Assembly: GCA_041660385.1 (NCBI GenBank) | Contig: JBAZWJ010000008.1 | Span: 1-64,000, forward strand | Length of the DNA: 64,000 nt | Reading direction: 5' to 3' | DNA from: DYJE01 sp041660385 | GTDB taxonomy: Bacteria; Desulfobacterota; Desulfobacteria; Desulfobacterales; Desulfolunaceae | Shown: positions 17,158-25,095 of the stretch, one piece after another | Numbering within the stretch: position 1 is the stretch's first letter | Layout: the number at the start of each line of letters is the position of its first letter | The notes under the pieces: model-generated | The model's database searches: none | Told to the model about the DNA's origin: nothing | The model's input: the letters and a program-made list of their open reading frames with translations, nothing else | Position numbers and translations under genes: made by a program

Positions 17158-17452
17158 TCATTCCACGATTTCTTCTATCGGCAATATCTGCATTCCGTGC
17201 CGGACCGTAAGAACGGATATCTGTTCAGGTTCAACACGGTAAATGATCCGGTAGTTACCGAAGAGGAGTTCTCTGAATTGACTGTTGCCAATCTCGGGAA
17301 CGATTCTTCCGATCTCAGGTGAATATTTCAGATTTTCAACTTTTGAAAATACGGTTCTAATCCATCGTTCGGCTGCTGAAGGCTTATCCTGGGCAATATA
17401 TGAGGCGATTTCCGAAACCCTGTCCACGGAGAGGTGACCAGACGATATTCAT
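17158..17452 (-). pseudogene. ParE/RelE-family toxin, frameshifted near the N-terminus
   Basis: The body encodes a ParE-type toxin (VDRVSEIASYIAQDKPSAAE ... RELLFGNYRIIYRVE ... VLTVRHGMQILP). The natural start is ATG 17452, which overlaps the antitoxin stop as ATGA and gives MNIVWSPL, the normal ParE N-terminus; but that frame then stops after 22 codons. Inserting two bases after codon 8 (around 17427-17430) would join it to VDRVSEI. As it stands only a GTG at 17427 could begin the body, which would lack the first beta strand. Either the toxin is inactivated by a 2-base deletion, or the sequence has an error here. Confidence 0.8.
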
Positions 17453-17730
17453 TGAACAGCCCTTTTTAAGACCATTTCCATGGCTTCACCATGGTCGATG
17501 CCCTGCCCGTTTCCGATCTGGCTCAGTGATTCCTGAATATCGGTCAACAGTTCTATTTTTTCCTGCATGGCTTCGTATTCAACCGAACCCATGAGAACTG
17601 CGACACTTTTTCCATGCTGAGTGATGATGATCGGCCTTTTGGTATCATGGGCTTGCCGGATATAGTTGGCGATTCCAGTCCTGATTTCAGATAGCGGTTT
17701 TATATCGTCGTTTATTCTCAATCTTTGCAT
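17449..17730 (-). CDS. Phd/YefM-family antitoxin
   Basis: A 93-residue antitoxin beginning MQRLRINDDIKPLSEIRTGI, with the Phd/YefM core RPIIITQHGKSVAVLMGSVEYEAM and a C-terminal toxin-binding region. GGGAGG lies 5-6 bases before ATG 17730. It overlaps the toxin start by 4 bases. The palindrome just upstream suggests autoregulation. It is intact although its partner toxin appears broken. Confidence 0.9.
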   Translation of the reverse strand: MQRLRINDDIKPLSEIRTGIANYIRQAHDTKRPIIITQHGKSVAVLMGSVEYEAMQEKIELLTDIQESLSQIGNGQGIDHGEAMEMVLKRAVQ

Positions 17731-17756
17731 GGTACCTCCCTATGAATAAAAATATT

Positions 17757-17776
17757 TTGTACAATATAACGTACAA
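17757..17776. promoter_or_regulatory. TGTAC-type operator of the phd-parE locus
   Basis: Inverted repeat TTGTAC-AATATAAC-GTACAA, 27 bases upstream of the antitoxin start, within AT-rich promoter-like DNA. Same TGTACA-containing half-sites as the operator at 10038-10054. Confidence 0.65.
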
Positions 17777-17979
17777 TAAATATAACCACAAACAATTTGT
17801 TGCATGTATGGAGACAGCTCTATGCAATTAACCAATGCTGTCATATTCTTTAAAATCGTCAATTTTAGATTCAAAATTGACGGTTCTAAAGAAAATATGA
17901 AGGGGATTTTTTTGATCAGTTTTTATTCCGGGAGTTGATGGGCTTGATCCCAACCCCACAACCACACTTTGGCCAACCT

Positions 17980-18030
17980 GGGCACGCCAATCTCCCGATT
18001 GGCCCTTCGAAAGCCGTAAGGCTTTCAAAA
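17980..18030 (+). repeat. twin-tetraloop hairpin element, copy 1
   Basis: GGGCAC then hairpin GCCAATC-TCCC-GATTGGC (17986-18003), a 5-base linker, and hairpin GAAAGCC-GTAA-GGCTTTC (18009-18026). Two more copies lie at 25459-25508 (inverted) and 45508-45556. Confidence 0.88.
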
Positions 18031-18134
18031 ACAGAAAACAGCCGAATACCAAATAAAATAGTTGGGCTTGTCAGCAACGAGCCGGATCAAATAGCTCTTG
18101 TCATTATGTATCCCAAATGATACGAATATAAATC

Positions 18135-18423
18135 ATGATTAGTATTCAGACCACGGACATCTTCGATGCTTGGTTTGCCAGCCTGAAAGACAAGCGGGCA
18201 GTAGCGCGCATTCAAGCACGCATCGACCGGGCAGAAGATGGCAATTTCGGTGATTGTTCACCAGTGGGTGAGGGTGTATCGGAGATGCGAATTCACTATG
18301 GGCCGGGCTATCGAGTGTATTTCGTACAGCGCGGCGTAGAACTGGTGATCCTACTGGCGGGGCAACAACTCTACACAGAGCAAGGATATCAAGACCGCGC
18401 TAAAACTGGCGGGCAAATTGTAG
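18135..18423 (+). pseudogene. HigB-like RelE-family toxin, frameshifted near the C-terminus
   Basis: A phage-derived Gp49/HigB-type killer protein: MISIQTTDIFDAWFASLKDK, ARIQARIDRAEDGNFGD, GVSEMRIHYGPGYRVYFVQR, LVILLAG. At the G-run 18359-18362 the frame is lost; in the next frame the family's normal end follows (NNSTQSKDIKTALKLAGKL) and stops at TAG 18421-18423, just ahead of the antitoxin ribosome site. A 2-base deletion explains it. Read without correction the protein ends at 18461, overlapping the antitoxin by 29 bases, with an abnormal tail. It could be inactive, or a sequencing error. Confidence 0.8.
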
Positions 18424-18432
18424 GAGGGCGAC

Positions 18433-18822
18433 ATGACATTAAAATTACGCAAATGGGATAGCGCCGAATATCTCAAAACGGAGGAGGATATGGTCCTGTA
18501 TCTTGAAGCCTGCATGGAAGAAGCGGGTGATGATGCAGCCTTCATCGCAAAAGCACTTGGCACCATTGCCCGTGCCCGAGGTATGAGCCAGCTTGCAAAA
18601 GACACCGGGTTAGGCCGTGAGAGCCTGTACAAGGCACTTTCCGGTGTTGGAAATCCGAGCTTTGCTACGATTTTGAAGGTGACTCACGCGCTGGGATTCA
18701 AACTGCATGTTCACAGACAGGAAAAAGACAAGCATAAAATTACAAAAATCGCCCAACGAATAAGGATAGATCGTGTGAGGAACGAACCACGATCTTATCC
18801 GGTGGTTGAACAAGCCCGGTGA
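18433..18822 (+). CDS. HigA-like antitoxin with helix-turn-helix
   Basis: A 129-residue antidote protein of the type following HigB-like killers: KWDSAEYLKTEEDMVLYLEA, then a Cro/C1-like helix-turn-helix (ARARGMSQLAKDTGLGRESL) and the family end NPSFATILKVTHALGFKLHV. About 35 extra basic residues (from RQEKDKHKITK) extend beyond the usual end. GGAGGG lies 5 bases before ATG 18433. It follows its toxin, the usual order for this type. A terminator-like hairpin stands 100 bases downstream. Confidence 0.9.
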   Translation: MTLKLRKWDSAEYLKTEEDMVLYLEACMEEAGDDAAFIAKALGTIARARGMSQLAKDTGLGRESLYKALSGVGNPSFATILKVTHALGFKLHVHRQEKDKHKITKIAQRIRIDRVRNEPRSYPVVEQAR

Positions 18823-18924
18823 AGTTGAGTTTGAGATCTTATATAAGAAAATATCTTTTTGGAGTTGGAGGCCAGGAAGGCTCGGATTTTGAGTCGAGCT
18901 TTCCTGAGGGCGCAGGTATTGCGG

Positions 18925-18944
18925 AGCCCTTTTGGGGCTTTTTT
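18925..18944 (+). terminator. intrinsic terminator after the higBA-like locus
   Basis: Stem AGCCC/GGGCT, loop TTTTG, followed by six T. An imperfect larger stem-loop (about 18869-18896, GGAAGGCTCG ... CGAGCTTTCC) precedes it. Confidence 0.75.
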
Positions 18945-19016
18945 AAAAATCAAATTAAATCATAGCGTTAGATCCCTTCTGTTCGCAGTTGAGCCGGTCT
19001 TCTACCAAAGGTGGAA

Positions 19017-20066
19017 TTATCCTGGTTTATATCCTGGAGGCTTAAAGCCGATGACGATCATCGGCGATTTGCAGCAGGGGCAAGTGAATACCGGTCTTTG
19101 ACGAAGTTCCGGGGCATGGATTTTAACAAAAAGGACAAGCTGAACAAGGGCCAGTGTCTTTTTGGCATTGCTGTGAAGAAAGCCGTAATCCCTGACTCTT
19201 CGGAAGCTCCTCGGAAGAACATGCCGCAGGATAAGCCAGAGGAACTCTTCGCCCTTAAGTGTTCGAAGGCAGGACTTTCCTGTTTTGCTTTCCGTGTACC
19301 TGAAGGTCACCTGGCCGTTCTCATGGGCGACGATATTCCGCTCGCTGATCACACCCCGGTACAGATACCGGGACAGGTACGTCAAGGCGGTGATACCGGT
19401 TCCCACACGGACGCAGTCCACGACCCATTCCGAGGTGACACCCTTGGGAACGGCAAGTTTCTGTTTGTTCAGCCCGTCGAGAAAACGGGCACGAAAGACC
19501 TTGGCGAGGGCTTTTTGATTGAACAGGTACTTGCCTTTTTTCTTTTTGAACTGCCGTCTTCGCTTATCAATGCCGCCGCCGGGAACGACGACATGGATAT
19601 GCGGATGAAAGTCCAGTTTCCGGCTGTGGGTGTGAAGCACCGTGGTCATGCCCAGGTCGGCTCCCAGATGCTTTGGGTTTCTGCCGAAGTCTGTAAGCGT
19701 GCCCGACACGCATGAAAACAAAAGGGAATAAACCGTCCGCTGATTTTCGTAAGCCAGGCTTCTGAACTCACGGGGCAACGTGAAGGTCACCATGAAATAC
19801 GGAACGGGCAAAAGCTTGTGTCGCTGCCGGTCGATCCAGCGGCTTGTTTCATGATTCTGGCATTGGGGACAGCTACGGTGGCCGCAAGACAAGGGCTGCC
19901 ACGTTGCGTGATCGCAATCGGGGCACCTCACATAAAGTTCTCCGGCTTCGGGTGTGCGGCAATGGCGCATGGCGTTAAGCGCCTTAAGGTGTCCAGGCAG
20001 CACCTTGTTCTTGTACCGGGAGGCAAAGGCGTCATAGTGTTCGTCGATGATGGCTGCGATTTTCAT
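19017..20066 (-). CDS. IS91-family (Y2 HUH) transposase
   Basis: A 349-residue rolling-circle transposase. The N-terminal zinc-binding domain shows RCPDCDHATW, CGHRSCPQCQ; the HUH motif is FHPHIHVVVPGGG; the C-terminal region has YLSRYLYRGVISERN, and a final zinc finger CPCCKSPM. It nicks and transfers one DNA strand. The ATG at 20066 overlaps the stop of the upstream tyrosine recombinase (in the shifted frame) as ATGA, so the two are co-translated. It is full length for the family; the ori/ter ends of the element could not be placed with confidence. Confidence 0.95.
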   Translation of the reverse strand: MKIAAIIDEHYDAFASRYKNKVLPGHLKALNAMRHCRTPEAGELYVRCPDCDHATWQPLSCGHRSCPQCQNHETSRWIDRQRHKLLPVPYFMVTFTLPREFRSLAYENQRTVYSLLFSCVSGTLTDFGRNPKHLGADLGMTTVLHTHSRKLDFHPHIHVVVPGGGIDKRRRQFKKKKGKYLFNQKALAKVFRARFLDGLNKQKLAVPKGVTSEWVVDCVRVGTGITALTYLSRYLYRGVISERNIVAHENGQVTFRYTESKTGKSCLRTLKGEEFLWLILRHVLPRSFRRVRDYGFLHSNAKKTLALVQLVLFVKIHAPELRQRPVFTCPCCKSPMIVIGFKPPGYKPG

Positions 20067-20973
20067 GGCCCCACCTTCCAGAAGTTTACATGGATGGAGT
20101 TGACCAGATGGTTGATGGCCGTCATGCTGTCTTTTTCCGTGATATCGGTGAGGTGGGCGTAACGGGCCGTGGTGGTGGGGCTGGCATGGCCGAGAAGGGC
20201 CTGGATGTGGCGGAGGCTTAAGCCCTTTTCAAGGAGATGGGTGGCGTAACTGTGGCGTAAGGAATGGATGGAGACTTTTTTTTAATGCCGCATTCTGCGA
20301 CCACGATCTGCATGGCTTTCTGAACCCCACCCCGGTCCATGGGGCCTTTGGCCTCGCGGATCGTTTCCATGTTCCCGTTGGCGTTGGGGAACAACAACGT
20401 GGGATGCCGGTGTTTTTTCCAGAGCTCCCGAAGTCCGATCAACGTGAGGTCGGGAAGGGGCACCATCCGGTCCTTATGACCTTTACCCCTTCGAATATGA
20501 ACGAGTTTGCGGGCGGCATCGATGTCTCCTATCTGAAGGGACAGGGTTTCTCCCAGACGAAGCCCCATGGAATAAGTTGTCAGCAGAAAGACGCGGTAAC
20601 GCAGCTTCCGGGTGGCTCCGATGAGCTGTTCAATCTCGGCAGGCGTGAGGATGTCCGGGATGGTCTTGACCTTGGGCGGTTTGACAATATCCACCCATTG
20701 CCAGTCACGTTTCAGGACAAATTTCCAGAAATGCTGAAGACCCACTCGATCAATCTTGACGGTGCTCCAGGAGTGAGACTCCACAAGGTCGGCAAAGTAG
20801 GTCTCAAGATCCTCCGGCTTCAGCTGGTCCGGACAGCGATCAAAATAGTCCCTGACTCGCCTTATGGCTCGTGAATAGGCGTCTATGGTCTTCTGGGCCT
20901 TACCCTGAAGCTTCAGGGTCTTCAGTTGCTGTTGATAAAACTTGTCAAATCGGTCCAATTCTGATTGATTCAT
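20063..20973 (-). CDS. tyrosine recombinase of the IS91-type element, probable -1 programmed frameshift
   Basis: The zero frame starts at 20973, covers the core-binding domain and the first catalytic Arg (YSMGLRLGETLSLQIGD) and ends early at 20218 with an abnormal tail. At 20275-20281 the minus strand reads A AAA AAG in exactly the zero-frame phase of a -1 slip site. A -1 slip gives GIKKKVSIHSLRHSYATHLL and then LLGHASPTTTARYAHL, supplying the missing HxxR, GH and nucleophile Tyr, and ends at TGA 20063-20065 overlapping the transposase ATG. The shifted product has 303 residues. No integron-integrase insert is seen. Shifting is inferred; a simple mutation is the alternative. Confidence 0.85.
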
Positions 20974-22027
20974 GGTTAACTCCTTTTAATGTTGAAAACG
21001 AATGTGTTCCCATTGAACACGTCAAGGAGTTATACACGATTTTTTGTCTTTGTGCTTTTCCGCCGCGAGAGCGGCTTCGTTCAACAATAAATTCCAGTGC
21101 GACCGGGCGGGGCTCAGTGTTTCTGCCCTGCGTTTCACTTGCAACCTTTTTCTGTTCAGCAGCCGAATTATGGCTGAATTTGAAGAGGAACTATGATCTC
21201 TGGCAGGCGGAAAACAGCAACGAAAGATAACCGTATAATGTCCTTTCCAGATCCTGTTCAAACTCCTATTAAAACAGTCAAGATTATTTCCTTAATAAAT
21301 ATTCTCAAGGGTAAATAAATTTACTGGACAAGCCCAAATCAATCCGATACAGATCATCAATAAATCAATTTAGTGAAGGTGCGTCCGGGTTCAGTCTATG
21401 GGGGGCCAAGCCCGGTTCATTAATCTCGACAACAATTCGAATACACCGGCCAGGAATTGCATATGCACTCCATATCATTTCTGTTTGTTGTGGATTCCTA
21501 TGCGAACACAAAACAGGGGATTAACCATGTCGCAACCTTCACAACCCGTTTTACTGAGAATCAATGGTCTGCATGGTTTTTCAATCGCGCCAAATTTCCA
21601 AAACCCATTAAAGATAAACACGCATCGGCTATGTGTTAAATCCTTATCCCTGGACATGGGTGAATCCACATAATGTTTCCAAGAATAAGGATGTGCCCCA
21701 AAGCCTCACTCCTGGAATATTAAAACGCTCAATATTCCAGGATTTTCGGGAATATGACGATCCAACTCGCAATAAAAAACCTGTAGCTTGTTAACTGTTG
21801 GCGCAATTTTCCGGTTTGGATATGAACATGATTTTGTATTTTGAAATTTACGTTCATTAAAAATATTACGAAATAACGATGCTTTATAATGCATCATCAA
21901 TCACGGACTACGCTATAAACGCATAATTTCTTTCGGGATTATTAAGCGTTTTGGCGTGCTAATAAAATAGTTGTACTTGAATATAATAACGACAAGCGCA
22001 TATGTATAATCTATGGAGGTGGCTACA
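20974..22027. other. 1-kb AT-rich region without a recognisable gene
   Basis: Short frames exist on both strands but none has a ribosome site or recognisable product. It includes the promoter side of the recombinase (CTCCTTTTAATG), a GCCGCGAGAGCGGC hairpin near 21063 and, at 21950-22027, AT-rich DNA leading into the next gene with TATAAT at 21982-21987. Composition changes from about 55 percent GC at the IS to clearly AT-rich here. Confidence 0.5.
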
Positions 22028-22504
22028 ATGGCAGAGAAGCAGTGCCCTAGTTGCAAAATGATGATCCATAAAAAAGCAAAAGTTTGCCCATTTTGTAAAA
22101 AAAAATTTGGGTTGACCTTGCCCGCAAAAATATTTTTAAGTTTGATTATTCTGGGTTATATCGGTTATTTGTCAGGGCCATCTTCTAAAACTACATTTAA
22201 TGCCCATTCAACTGGGTCTATCCAATCAGAAATGCAAGAAGTATCACTTACAAAAAAGGGGAAAAAAATAAAAGTGAAACATCAGGACTGGTCAAACGGT
22301 ATTTGCAATGTCATTGGAGAGAAGAAAATTCATATAGGCATGACAGCCCAACAAGTGAAAACTGCATGGGGTAAACCATATAAAATCAATACAACTTCTG
22401 GGGCGTGGGGCGAACATGAGCAATGGGTTATCCATGACAGTATCAACTCTGATTATCTATATTTTGAAAATGGAATTTTAACGAGCATGCAACAATCAAA
22501 ATAA
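22028..22504 (+). CDS. zinc-ribbon membrane protein with BamE/SmpA-like C-terminal domain
   Basis: A 158-residue protein: an N-terminal zinc ribbon (CPSCKMMIHKKAKVCPFC), one membrane helix (about 30-47), a linker, then a small domain reading IHIGMTAQQVKTAWGKPYKI ... HEQWVIH ... YLYFENGILTSMQQ. That last pattern (GMT...QV...WG.P ... YFENG) is the SmpA/OmlA-like fold. Start ATG 22028 follows GGAGGT by 7 bases. It is directly followed by an attC site 7 bases after the stop, so it looks like an integron cassette gene. Function unknown. Confidence 0.75.
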   Translation: MAEKQCPSCKMMIHKKAKVCPFCKKKFGLTLPAKIFLSLIILGYIGYLSGPSSKTTFNAHSTGSIQSEMQEVSLTKKGKKIKVKHQDWSNGICNVIGEKKIHIGMTAQQVKTAWGKPYKINTTSGAWGEHEQWVIHDSINSDYLYFENGILTSMQQSK

Positions 22505-22510
22505 AAAAGA

Positions 22511-22573
22511 GTACAACATTCCGCTGGTGTTGGACGCGCAAAAAGCCGCGCGCCCCACAGCGGTGCGTTAGAT
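22511..22573 (+). other. integron attC site (attC-1)
   Basis: The outer R'' box GTACAAC and R' box GTTAGAT (perfect GTTRRRY) enclose a foldable 48-base core: CCGCTG ... CAGCGG with inner GCGCG arms and an unpaired base on one side. It begins right after a gene and is followed 17 bases later by the next gene start, the standard cassette layout. It is about 80 percent identical to attC-2 at 23241-23306. Confidence 0.8.
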
Positions 22574-22590
22574 CAAAGAGGAAGGCTTTA

Positions 22591-23226
22591 ATGACACGAA
22601 AACAAAACTGGCCAGAAAAGAGAGCTCAAGCCTTATTTAATCGTCTTGGCCTTTCTGAAATTCTGAGAAATGATGGTAGCAATCACCCCAAAGCAATACA
22701 TTTTCATGAAAGCAAACAAGGGACTTCTCTCATAAAAGACGGTATGTTGTTTAGTGATGATCCATATTTATCTGGGATAAGTCCGAAATGTTATATGAGG
22801 TCAGAACCAGATTATTTGTTTCAATCGGATTATGTCGAAGTTAAGGGTAATATTTCAGGCAGAAACTGGGAGAGATTAGGTAGAGACGCACTTAATGACA
22901 ATATTAGGTTAGCGCTTCTAAGAATGAAGATGGGTTACATCAAAAGTATTCTAATGGAATATCATGATCTTGAGCCAAAAGATAAAGATATTGCAGATTG
23001 TGCATTGGAGTTTCATAAGAAATCAAATCCCAAAGATAGATTCTATATACACTGGAGTACCCTTATTCAAGTCATTCAGTCGCCCGATCAAAATTTGACT
23101 GAGACTGTTCTAAATTACAATGGCCTTAGCTTACCCATCAAATTACTTACAGGAATGGATAATCTTATTACGTGTAGGCTTTTTGTAGTGGACCATGAAA
23201 TAATGTCAAAATGGGATAAATTATAA
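22591..23226 (+). CDS. cassette-borne protein of unknown function, possible PD-(D/E)XK nuclease
   Basis: A 211-residue soluble protein flanked on both sides by attC sites. I do not recognise the family. The segment EPDYLFQSDYVEVKG (about residues 71-86) has the spacing of a PD-(D/E)XK nuclease core: PD, then eight residues, then a strand with EVK. It is followed by a helix rich in Arg/Lys. GAGG precedes ATG 22591. A nuclease role would suit a defence or TA-like cassette but is only motif-based. Confidence 0.6.
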   Translation: MTRKQNWPEKRAQALFNRLGLSEILRNDGSNHPKAIHFHESKQGTSLIKDGMLFSDDPYLSGISPKCYMRSEPDYLFQSDYVEVKGNISGRNWERLGRDALNDNIRLALLRMKMGYIKSILMEYHDLEPKDKDIADCALEFHKKSNPKDRFYIHWSTLIQVIQSPDQNLTETVLNYNGLSLPIKLLTGMDNLITCRLFVVDHEIMSKWDKL

Positions 23227-23240
23227 CCGAGTAAAAAATG

Positions 23241-23306
23241 ATCTAACATTCCGCTGGTGTGGGACGCGCCAAAAGCCGCGCGCCCCGCACCAGCGGAGCA
23301 TTATAG
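23241..23306 (+). other. integron attC site (attC-2)
   Basis: R'' box ATCTAAC (perfect RYYYAAC), then a long stem CCGCTGGTG-T-GGG pairing with CCC-G-CACCAGCGG, inner CGCG arms, and a right box ATTATAG that departs from GTTRRRY. It starts 14 bases after one gene's stop and ends 24 bases before the next gene's start. The degenerate R' would lower recombination there. Confidence 0.78.
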
Positions 23307-23330
23307 CATCAAAATTATCGGAGGCAAAGA

Positions 23331-25065
23331 ATGAATGCTGAACAAATTCAGGTCGGGCAAGCGCAAGCATATCGAAATGTCTCTGGCACGCGAGTCTTGA
23401 AATATACAGTCGAAATGTTTCATAAGGGGCTGAATGAACATAAATTGTTATCTGCTCCTGAGATTGATATGTTGCAGAACAAGGCAAATTTTCAGGCTCA
23501 GAAATGGACTGAGAAATGGAACCTGACAGAAAATAGGCGTAGTACTAATCAACAAAAGGAAGCAAACATCGAGGAGGCAGCTTCCAAGACAGAAGAGGCA
23601 ATTGAGGCTTTAAAGCAACTTGATAATCTGCTTCTTCATACTCTATCGGTTAATGATGCAGTAGATTGGGAAAGACTGAAGAAAAGAGAAATATATTCTG
23701 AAAAAAAACCTGAAAAGCCTGTTAAAAGAAAATATAGAGAATATCCATATGCACCAAAAAAGGAATCTCCAAGCTTTACTTTCATAGAGAGGCTAATTCT
23801 GAAATCATGACAACAAAGAAAAATCAAAGAGGCTGACACAAAACACATGACAGCCGTTTCTAAGTGGGAAGAAGAAAAAAGAACGATTGACGGCCTCAAT
23901 AAAAAGATAGAAAAAGACTTCAACGAAATCGAAATAAAGAAATGGGAGAATGATGTTTTAGAATGGGAAAAAAGGAAAGCTGTCTTTTTGCGACAACAAA
24001 ATGAGTTCAACTCTAAAATAGACAAAATGCGAGAGGCATATTTAAAGAAGAATCCAGACTCGATTCTTGAATATTGTGAAATGGTCTTGAATAATTCGGA
24101 ATATCCTGAGACGTTCCCTAAGAACTTTGAATTGGAATACAACCCCGACAATAAAATCTTGATTGTTGAGTATGAGCTACCCTCCATAGAAAGTCTGCCA
24201 AAAGTAAGAGAAGTTAAATATATCGCTGCTCGGAAGGAACTGAAGCAGACTTACATATCCGAGCCTCATCAAAATAAAATGTTCGATGAGTCAATATACA
24301 AAATTACGTTGAGGTCACTTCATGAATTATTTGAAGCAGACACGGTTGATGCCGTTGCGGCTATTTCTTTCAACGGCTGGGCGAGGGCAAAATAAGGCTA
24401 CAGGCAAGGAAGAAAATAATTGTATCCTTACCATTCAGGTAAAAAAAGATGAATTTACATCTATTGATCTTTGCAATGTTGATCCAAAGACTTGTTTTAA
24501 AAGTTTGAAAGGCGTAGCAAGTAGCAAGCTAAGCGCTTTGACCCCCGTTCAACCGATACTACAGATTGATAAATCTGACAAAAGATTTGTACAAAGCTAT
24601 GACGTTGCAAATCAGCTTGACAACACCACGAACATCGCCGCAATGGACTGGGAAGATTTTGAACATTTGATAAGGGAATTATTTGAAAAAGAATTTCAAT
24701 CAAATGGCGGTGAAGTTAAAGTGACTCAGGCAAGCAGAGATGGCGGTGTTGACGCCGTCGCATTTGATCCGGATCCGATTCGAGGCGGGAAAATAGTAAT
24801 TCAGGCCAAGAGATATACTAATACTGTTGGTGTTTCGGCTGTGCGTGATTTATATGGTACCGTTTTAAATGAGGGGGCGACAAAAGGTATTTTAGTTTCA
24901 ACTGCTGATTATGGCCCTGATGCATATGAGTTTGCCAAGGGAAAGCCACTGACGCTGTTAAGCGGATCGAACCTATTACATCTCTTAGAAAAACACGGCC
25001 ATCACGCGAAAATAGATTTAAGAGAAGCAAAGAAAATCATAGCAGAGAAACAAAGGCAGCTATAA
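23331..25065 (+). pseudogene. Mrr-like restriction endonuclease, broken by an in-frame TGA and a frameshift
   Basis: Three pieces read as one protein of about 575 residues. Piece 1 (23331-23810) ends at TGA 23808-23810; the same frame continues after the stop (KIKEADTKHMTAVSKWEEEK) through a coiled coil to FNGWARAK and stops near 24395. Loss of one A in GCAAAATAAG then shifts the frame, after which KATGKEE resumes and leads to the nuclease domain: MDWEDFEHLIRELFEKEF, DGGVDAVAFDPDP, IVIQAKRYT (the PD-(D/E)XK site D...QAK) and LLEKHGHHAKIDLREAKKI. An intact family member is a type IV/Mrr-like DNA-cleaving enzyme. It lies right after attC-2 and ends into a VCR-like half site. Two lesions argue for a true pseudogene. 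Confidence 0.8.
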
Positions 25066-25095
25066 CAACCGCATCAACTCGGACTGGGAAAAGAG
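25060..25095 (+). other. left half of a VCR-like attC site
   Basis: Overlapping the end of the Mrr-like gene is CTATAACAACCGCATCAACT followed by CGGACTGGG, which strongly recalls the 5' half of Vibrio-type repeats (TATAACAA.CGC.TCAA...GGACTG). No matching right half or GTTRRRY box is seen downstream, so the site is truncated. Confidence 0.55.

Larger units (their letters stand above)
19017..20973 (-). mobile_element. IS91-type element carrying tyrosine recombinase plus HUH transposase
   Basis: The minimal extent, from the recombinase start to the transposase stop. The two genes overlap as ATGA and are transcribed leftward. The ends are unresolved: the right end should lie between 20974 and about 21070, the left between about 18850 and 19016. 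Confidence 0.85.

Noticed and set aside
18965..18971. GTTAGAT box preceding the IS91-type element as an attC right end
   Set aside because: A matching RYYYAAC box and stem are missing; a 7-9 base match is expected by chance.
20063..20973. The tyrosine recombinase as an integron integrase (IntI) for the attC sites
   Set aside because: It lacks the IntI-specific insert between the conserved patches, overlaps the IS91-type transposase gene as ATGA, and is separated from the cassettes by 1 kb.
21077..21178. A third, degenerate attC (GTTCAAC ... AATTATGGC)
   Set aside because: The boxes are plausible but the intervening DNA folds poorly and no cassette gene abuts it.
21022..21261. 79-residue minus-strand frame next to the IS91-type element
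   Set aside because: No ribosome site, no recognisable family, and it overlaps the likely element end.
23808..23810. In-frame TGA of the Mrr-like gene as selenocysteine
   Set aside because: No SECIS-like hairpin was seen right after it, the position is a variable linker, and the gene has a second lesion.
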